From the NCBI GenBank assembly GCA_902775345.1, contig CACYLW010000002.1:116065-180064 (forward strand): a stretch of 64,000 bases of DNA, written 5' to 3'. The notes beneath the pieces are model-generated. The model had not been told where the DNA came from and searched no databases. It worked only from the letters and a program-made list of their open reading frames with translations. The stretch comes from an uncultured Eubacteriales bacterium. GTDB taxonomy: Bacteria > Bacillota > Clostridia > Peptostreptococcales > Anaerovoracaceae. Of this stretch, positions 59,719-64,000 are shown piece by piece (position 1 is the first letter of the stretch; each line of letters begins with the position of its first letter). Position numbers and translations under genes: made by a program.

Positions 59719-61194
59719 TTGTTGGAAGAGAAAACAGAAAAGCTCGAACAGAATATTGAGGAAAACAACGGCGTAAAGGCTGAAGAGATGACGCCGGCTG
59801 CCGGCAGTGTAGTGGATGACGATATCGAGTACACTTTTGTCGTGCCGAAAGGTGAGGTCTACAGGGAACCTGAACCGGAGGATGAGACCCCGGAGCCTGA
59901 GACCCCGGAGCCTGTCATGGATGAACCCGAACCGCCGGACGGGATCCCTGAACCTGTGATCATTGAGCCTGAACCGGCAGAAGAGCCTGAAGAAGAACCG
60001 GAGGAAGCGCCTGAGCCTGCCAAGACAATAGTCGCTGACCGCAAGAGCTTCACCGAAAAAATTAACGACGCCCTGGCTGATGCAGCCTGGGAAGACGGAA
60101 ATTTCTTCGATTCGGATGATGACTTCTTTGAAGCATACAAGGCAGCTGACCCTACAGGACGGACGGCTTACGTGGAGCCGCCGGTATATGATGCGACCGG
60201 TCTGCCGGAAGATGATGACATCACATACACTTTCGTAGTGCCTAAGGGTGAGATCTATCAGGAGCCTGATCCGGAGGAAGAGCGGGCGGCCAAAGCAGCC
60301 GAGAGAGCTAGACGGAGACTCCTGGCCGCGGAAACGAAAGTCATGCAGCGTGAGGGCAAAAGTGACGACGCCGACGCGGACAGGACCCATTACGGACTAC
60401 CGGCGAACCATCCTGAAATGGGAGAACTTGCCCAGAAGCAGGAGGAGCGCAGATTATACAAGCAGAAAAAGAAGAACCGCTTCAGGACACGCTTTTACGT
60501 ACTGGCGACCTGTATCGTTCTTCTCATCGGATGGCTCATCCTGTCGAATTCAGGGCTGTTCACCATAGACGTGATAGAGGTGAAAGGAAATTCACACTAT
60601 ACGGCTGAAGAGATAATTAATATAGGTCATGCCACATCAGGCCGCAATATCATTTACAAGGCCAATATCAAGGAGGTCACTGAGTTTCTCGAGCAGAACC
60701 CGTACATCAGAAAAGCGGAAGTCAGGCGAAAGCTGCCTTCAACTCTGGTGATAAAGGTCACGGAGAGAAAGGAACGTCTGGCATTCAAATATGACGATGA
60801 CTATCTTGTCATGGACGAGGACGGCATACTGCTCAAGAAGACGAGGAACAAGCCGAAGACCACCATCATACAGGGCGTGGTCGTAAACAAAATAAAGCTG
60901 GGAGAGAAGATCGGCACTGAAAACAGCAGACGCATGGACAGTGTGCTCGAGATCATCAAAATGATGATAAAGTCCGACCTGTATTATGTGAAACTGGACA
61001 TCTCGAATGAGAAAGAAGTAAAGGCGTACATCTATGACACGCTTGTCGTGAAGACTGATTATGACACGCTGATGACCAACATGGAGAACGGAAAACTCCA
61101 TCTGGTGATGGAAAAACTGTTCGAAGATGGCATCGAGCGCGGAACGATAACATTCCTGGAAGATGGTTCAGCATCGTTCATGCCGACATTCTAG
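59719..61194 (+). CDS. ftsQ: FtsQ/DivIB with long acidic cytoplasmic extension
   Basis: 491 residues, about twice the common size. Residues 1-255 are cytoplasmic, rich in Glu, Pro and Asp, and contain a duplicated motif: DIEYTFVVPKGEVYREPEPE near 35 and DITYTFVVPKGEIYQEPDPE near 169. A membrane helix lies near 262-280. The extracellular part has the POTRA domain (IDVIEVKGNSHYTAEEI near 288) and the FtsQ beta domain. It joins FtsL and FtsB in the divisome. The start is TTG 59719 or the adjacent TTG 59722; there is no nearby ATG or GTG in frame, and only a modest AGGT ribosome site. It lies between murG and ftsZ as usual. Confidence 0.9.
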   Translation: MLEEKTEKLEQNIEENNGVKAEEMTPAAGSVVDDDIEYTFVVPKGEVYREPEPEDETPEPETPEPVMDEPEPPDGIPEPVIIEPEPAEEPEEEPEEAPEPAKTIVADRKSFTEKINDALADAAWEDGNFFDSDDDFFEAYKAADPTGRTAYVEPPVYDATGLPEDDDITYTFVVPKGEIYQEPDPEEERAAKAAERARRRLLAAETKVMQREGKSDDADADRTHYGLPANHPEMGELAQKQEERRLYKQKKKNRFRTRFYVLATCIVLLIGWLILSNSGLFTIDVIEVKGNSHYTAEEIINIGHATSGRNIIYKANIKEVTEFLEQNPYIRKAEVRRKLPSTLVIKVTERKERLAFKYDDDYLVMDEDGILLKKTRNKPKTTIIQGVVVNKIKLGEKIGTENSRRMDSVLEIIKMMIKSDLYYVKLDISNEKEVKAYIYDTLVVKTDYDTLMTNMENGKLHLVMEKLFEDGIERGTITFLEDGSASFMPTF

Positions 61195-61334
61195 TTAACA
61201 AGTAATTGTGTTGTGTCAAGCAAATACCCACTAAATGTTGTGTTTTTTGCCAAAAAACTAATGCATTCAGGGTTTTCATATGTTACTATTACCATATATG
61301 TTTATAAGTATATTTATTTGAGGAGGACTTCACT
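61195..61334 (+). other. ftsZ upstream region with repeats
   Basis: 140 AT-rich bases before ftsZ. TGTTGTGT occurs twice (61209-61216 and 61236-61243), and GTTTTTT-GCC-AAAAAAC (61242-61258) is a perfect inverted repeat. I see no convincing -35/-10 pair, though TATAAG at 61303 is a -10 candidate. The gap and repeats suggest that ftsZ has separate control. Confidence 0.4.
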
Positions 61335-62483
61335 ATGGAATTCGTTTCCGACTTTGTTTCCGAACCGGACAATGCCGCAATCATCAAGGTCGTCGGTATC
61401 GGCGGCGGCGGATGCAATGCGATCAACCGCATGGTCGACGCCGGACTGCAGGGCGTGACCTTCATTGGTGTTAATACAGACAGACAGGCACTTTCCAGAT
61501 GCAAGGCTGAGATCAAGGTCCAGCTTGGCGAAAAGATCACCGGAGGCCGTGGCGCAGGCGCTAACCCTGAAGTAGGCCAGAAGGCTGCCGAGGAGAGCAT
61601 CGATGAGATCATCGCCAACATCCAGGACGCCGACATGGTATTCATTACTGCAGGAATGGGCGGCGGCACAGGTACAGGAGCAGCACCTATCATCGCGAAG
61701 GCGTCGATGGACTGCGGAGCTCTTACAGTAGCTGTAGTCACAAAGCCATTCACATTCGAGGGAAAGAAGCGCTGGAACCGCGCTGCAAAGGGCATCCAGT
61801 ATCTCAGCAACTTCGTTGATTCTCTCGTCGTGATCCCTAATGACAAGCTCATCGATACAAGCGACAAGAACACTTCGATGCTCGAGGCGTTCGCAATGGC
61901 AGACGATGTGCTCAGAAAGGGCGTACAGGGCATCTCCGATCTGATCTCCGAGTACGGACTCGTCAACGTTGACTTCGCAGACGTAAGAACAGTCATGGAA
62001 GGCCGCGGAGTGGCTCACATGGGTGTCGGTACAGGCGAAGGCGAAGACAGGATCGAAGAAGCTATCACAAACGCTATCAACAGCCCGCTGCTCGAGACAT
62101 CGATCTCAGGAGCCAAGTCCATCCTACTCTACGTTACGGGTGGATATGACATGGGAATGCTCGATATCAACACTATCGCCGACAGAGTACAGGGCGAGGC
62201 AGACGCAGACGCGAACATCATCTTCGGTGCTACTATCAGCGAGGAGATGACAGACAAGATCTCCGTCACGATCATCGCTACAGACTTCGGCAGAGTCACA
62301 GAGGGCATGGAAGGCATCAACATCGCACCGCAGGCTGAAAAGGACACTCTTGCAACAGCAAAGAGGATCACAGTTGACGGACTCGATGCCGTTGAAGTTG
62401 AGCTCGACAAGCTCTTCGACGACGCTGATGTTGCTTCGCCGCACAGCTCAGATGACTTCGATATCCCGGAATTCCTCAAATAA
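61335..62483 (+). CDS. ftsZ: Cell division protein FtsZ
   Basis: 382 residues. [13 protein letters not shown] is near 20-32, the tubulin signature [12 protein letters not shown] near 107-118, and [11 protein letters not shown] near 213. The C-terminal tail ends [10 protein letters not shown], the conserved peptide that binds FtsA, SepF and ZapA-type partners. The linker before it is short, about 45 residues. It forms the Z-ring at mid-cell. GAGGAGG precedes the ATG. No ftsA gene lies before it, as in other Clostridia that use SepF or place ftsA elsewhere. Confidence 0.98.
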   Translation: MEFVSDFVSEPDNAAIIKVVGIGGGGCNAINRMVDAGLQGVTFIGVNTDRQALSRCKAEIKVQLGEKITGGRGAGANPEVGQKAAEESIDEIIANIQDADMVFITAGMGGGTGTGAAPIIAKASMDCGALTVAVVTKPFTFEGKKRWNRAAKGIQYLSNFVDSLVVIPNDKLIDTSDKNTSMLEAFAMADDVLRKGVQGISDLISEYGLVNVDFADVRTVMEGRGVAHMGVGTGEGEDRIEEAITNAINSPLLETSISGAKSILLYVTGGYDMGMLDINTIADRVQGEADADANIIFGATISEEMTDKISVTIIATDFGRVTEGMEGINIAPQAEKDTLATAKRITVDGLDAVEVELDKLFDDADVASPHSSDDFDIPEFLK

Positions 62484-62513
62484 ACCGGTAGAAATCGATC
62501 TGAACGCCAGACT

Positions 62514-63311
62514 ATGCTGATCAGGATAACATCAGGTGACAACAGCAGGATCAGGCTCGTCAGAAAGCTCAGGACGCGCAAGGGGCGCAGCACTGAGGGG
62601 CGTTTTGCAGTCGAAGGCAGGAACCTCGTAAGCGAAGTGCTTGAGAGGGGACTCGACATTGACTTCATAATGATCCCGGCAGGAGCGCAGGGCGATGCTC
62701 CCGCTTTCATAAAGGACTGCATCAAGTCTCCGGACATGATCGTCTGTGAGATCCCGGAGCGCGAATTCTCCGCTCTGACAGACGCGGGCGAGGGCATAGG
62801 CATGCTGGCTGTCGTAAGGCAGCAGGCATGCGGACCGGAGTTCATTGACAGTCTCGATGCAGACGACAACCTGCTTGTGCTCGACCGGATCCAGGATCCG
62901 GGCAACATGGGCACGCTGATAAGGACTGCGGTCGCAGCAGGCTACAAGGCCATTATCGCAATGAGCGGAACGGTGGATATTTATTCGCCAAAAGTGCTCA
63001 GAGCGACCGCGGGCATGATATTCGAGATCCCGGTAATATATGTTACCGGCGAGGACAGACTCAGAGACATCCTCAGGAGTTCGGGCAGACGCATTGCCGT
63101 CACTGCAGTTGACGGAGGCGTGCCGTATTACGAAGAGGATCTCAGCAGGGGCATAGCCCTTATCATAGGAAATGAGGGGAGCGGTGTATCCGGTGCCATG
63201 ATAGAAATGGCGGATGTAAAGGTGACGCTTCCCATGCGCGGAAGGATCGAATCTCTGAACGCGGCTGTCGCTGCGGCGATACTGATGTACGAGGCCGTTC
63301 GCGGCAGATGA
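62514..63311 (+). CDS. SpoU/TrmH-family RNA 2'-O-methyltransferase
   Basis: 265 residues. An N-terminal substrate-binding domain (1-95) precedes the SPOUT knot, with LDRIQDPGNMGTLIRTA near 122, IIGNEGSGVS near 216 and LPMRGRIESLNAAVAAAI near 239, the three motifs that bind AdoMet. It methylates a ribose in rRNA or tRNA; the exact site is not given by the sequence. It starts 30 bases after ftsZ and is followed by zapA, so it is probably in the same unit. Confidence 0.92.
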   Translation: MLIRITSGDNSRIRLVRKLRTRKGRSTEGRFAVEGRNLVSEVLERGLDIDFIMIPAGAQGDAPAFIKDCIKSPDMIVCEIPEREFSALTDAGEGIGMLAVVRQQACGPEFIDSLDADDNLLVLDRIQDPGNMGTLIRTAVAAGYKAIIAMSGTVDIYSPKVLRATAGMIFEIPVIYVTGEDRLRDILRSSGRRIAVTAVDGGVPYYEEDLSRGIALIIGNEGSGVSGAMIEMADVKVTLPMRGRIESLNAAVAAAILMYEAVRGR

Positions 63312-63334
63312 TAATAATAGATGCGAGGTAAGAA

Positions 63335-63817
63335 ATGGAAAAGAACAGAGCCGATGTAATCATTTGCGGAACCAATTATGTGCTTTCAAGCGACAAGAGC
63401 GAGGAGCGCATCAAGGATATCGCAAAAATGGTAGATGAGGAGCTCAGAGCTGTAAGCAAGGCGCTCAATGTCAATCCTAATTACAAGGCTGCGGTACTGA
63501 CAGCGCTTAATATCGCAGAAAAACTGATGGATAACACAGACATGACGCTCAAGCTCCAGACAGAGAATTATCAGCTCGATAATGACGTTAAGCATTATAT
63601 CCAGATGTGGGAGCAGACAAAGAAGCAGGTCACTGATCTCAAGGACAAGATGTCTTCCGAATTTGACAGACAGACACAGAACACCGAAGATCAGAAGAAA
63701 CTTCAGGATAAGCTCGTAGAAATGGAGAACGCTTACTTCGACCTCCAGATGGAGAACGTCAACCTCAGGAACGAGCTGAAATCCATCAAGAGACTTAACA
63801 GCGAAGATGAATTCTAA
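63335..63817 (+). CDS. zapA: Cell division protein ZapA
   Basis: 160 residues, somewhat long. The N-terminal ZapA domain has ADVIICGTNYVLSSDKSEER near 6-25 and a helix with ALNIAEKLMD near 63. From about 75 to the end it is a long coiled coil. ZapA dimers cross-link FtsZ filaments. It follows ftsZ by one gene and AGGTAAG lies before the ATG. Its last 11 bases overlap the mutS2 start. Confidence 0.9.
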   Translation: MEKNRADVIICGTNYVLSSDKSEERIKDIAKMVDEELRAVSKALNVNPNYKAAVLTALNIAEKLMDNTDMTLKLQTENYQLDNDVKHYIQMWEQTKKQVTDLKDKMSSEFDRQTQNTEDQKKLQDKLVEMENAYFDLQMENVNLRNELKSIKRLNSEDEF

Positions 63818-64000
63818 GATACTGACACTCCTCGAATTCAATAAAATACTTGACCTCCTGCGCGATCAGGCAGGCTCGGGACTCGCTAAGGAAAGAATAG
63901 TGCAGCTCGAGCCGATGACCAATATGCGCATGGCAAAGGATGCACTAACGGAAACTACTGAAGCGGTTTCCGTTATTGTTCATAAGGGAAGCATTCCGGT
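63807..64000 (+). CDS. mutS2: MutS2, N-terminal part, cut by the window end
   Basis: The frame from ATG 63807 is open to the end of the window, giving 64 residues: MNSKILTLLEFNKILDLLRD, then a stretch that includes SGLAKERIVQLEP and ETTEAVSVIVHKGSIP. This is the start of MutS2, an endonuclease/ATPase that splits collided ribosomes and limits recombination. It overlaps zapA by 11 bases. The zapA-mutS2 order is common in Firmicutes. The Walker and Smr domains lie outside. Confidence 0.88.
   Translation, partial: MNSKILTLLEFNKILDLLRDQAGSGLAKERIVQLEPMTNMRMAKDALTETTEAVSVIVHKGSIP

Overview
The window is a stretch of chromosome from an anaerobic Firmicute, most likely a gut-associated member of the Clostridia; an Anaerovoracaceae/Family XIII-like identity is a guess. 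Support comes from strong AGGAGG-type Shine-Dalgarno sites, sigma-A promoters, a perfect CIRCE element before clpB, MraZ boxes before a Firmicute-type mraZ-rsmH-ftsL-pbp-mraY-murD-ftsW-murG-ftsQ-ftsZ cluster, a PASTA-domain penicillin-binding protein, and the selenium-linked purine-degradation cluster of anaerobes. No tRNA, rRNA, CRISPR array, insertion sequence or prophage is seen. Codon usage looks even, and no gap between genes exceeds 300 bases.

Bases 1-15251 hold a purine-catabolism island: ssnA, ygfK, yqeB, a ferredoxin-rich RnfB-like protein, a fused molybdenum hydroxylase (xdhD-like), a cyclic amidohydrolase (hyuA/hydA), ygeW carbamoyltransferase, carbamate kinase, a divergent PAS/HTH regulator, ygeY and xpt. 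Together they can hydroxylate purines, open the ring, pass a carbamoyl group to carbamoyl phosphate and recover ATP, while Xpt salvages xanthine. Two AT-rich upstream regions share a 14-base motif that could be the regulator's operator.

Bases 15263-28526 hold an alpha/beta hydrolase, a membrane-anchored MurF-like ligase, D-Ala-D-Ala ligase, a CbxX-type AAA ATPase, clpB under CIRCE control, two transporters, an 8-oxoguanine-deaminase-like enzyme and a GH31 glycosidase of the sulfoquinovosidase type whose sulfonate-binding residues are partly replaced. A convergent L-fucose-isomerase-like gene, birA and a U32 peptidase follow.

Bases 33374-36182 carry the most novel-looking unit: a stand-alone STAS protein, a single-chain fusion of STAS, an APH-like kinase and an RsbW-type ATPase, and an amphipathic 11-residue-repeat protein. 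Next come a hydroxypyruvate reductase/glycerate kinase pair, queT behind a possible pseudoknot leader, a GPH transporter with a GH36 alpha-galactosidase, a membrane-anchored DUF4015-type glycosidase, an Old Yellow Enzyme-like flavoprotein, a uridine-kinase-like protein, NhaC, a small membrane protein and a FabG-like reductase.

From 50819 to the end lies the division and cell-wall cluster. The mraZ promoter has two MraZ boxes inside its spacer. The cluster lacks murE and murF, has an internal terminator and new promoter before the penicillin-binding protein, and encodes an FtsQ with a long acidic cytoplasmic extension containing a duplicated motif. It ends with ftsZ, a SpoU-type RNA methyltransferase, zapA and the start of mutS2.
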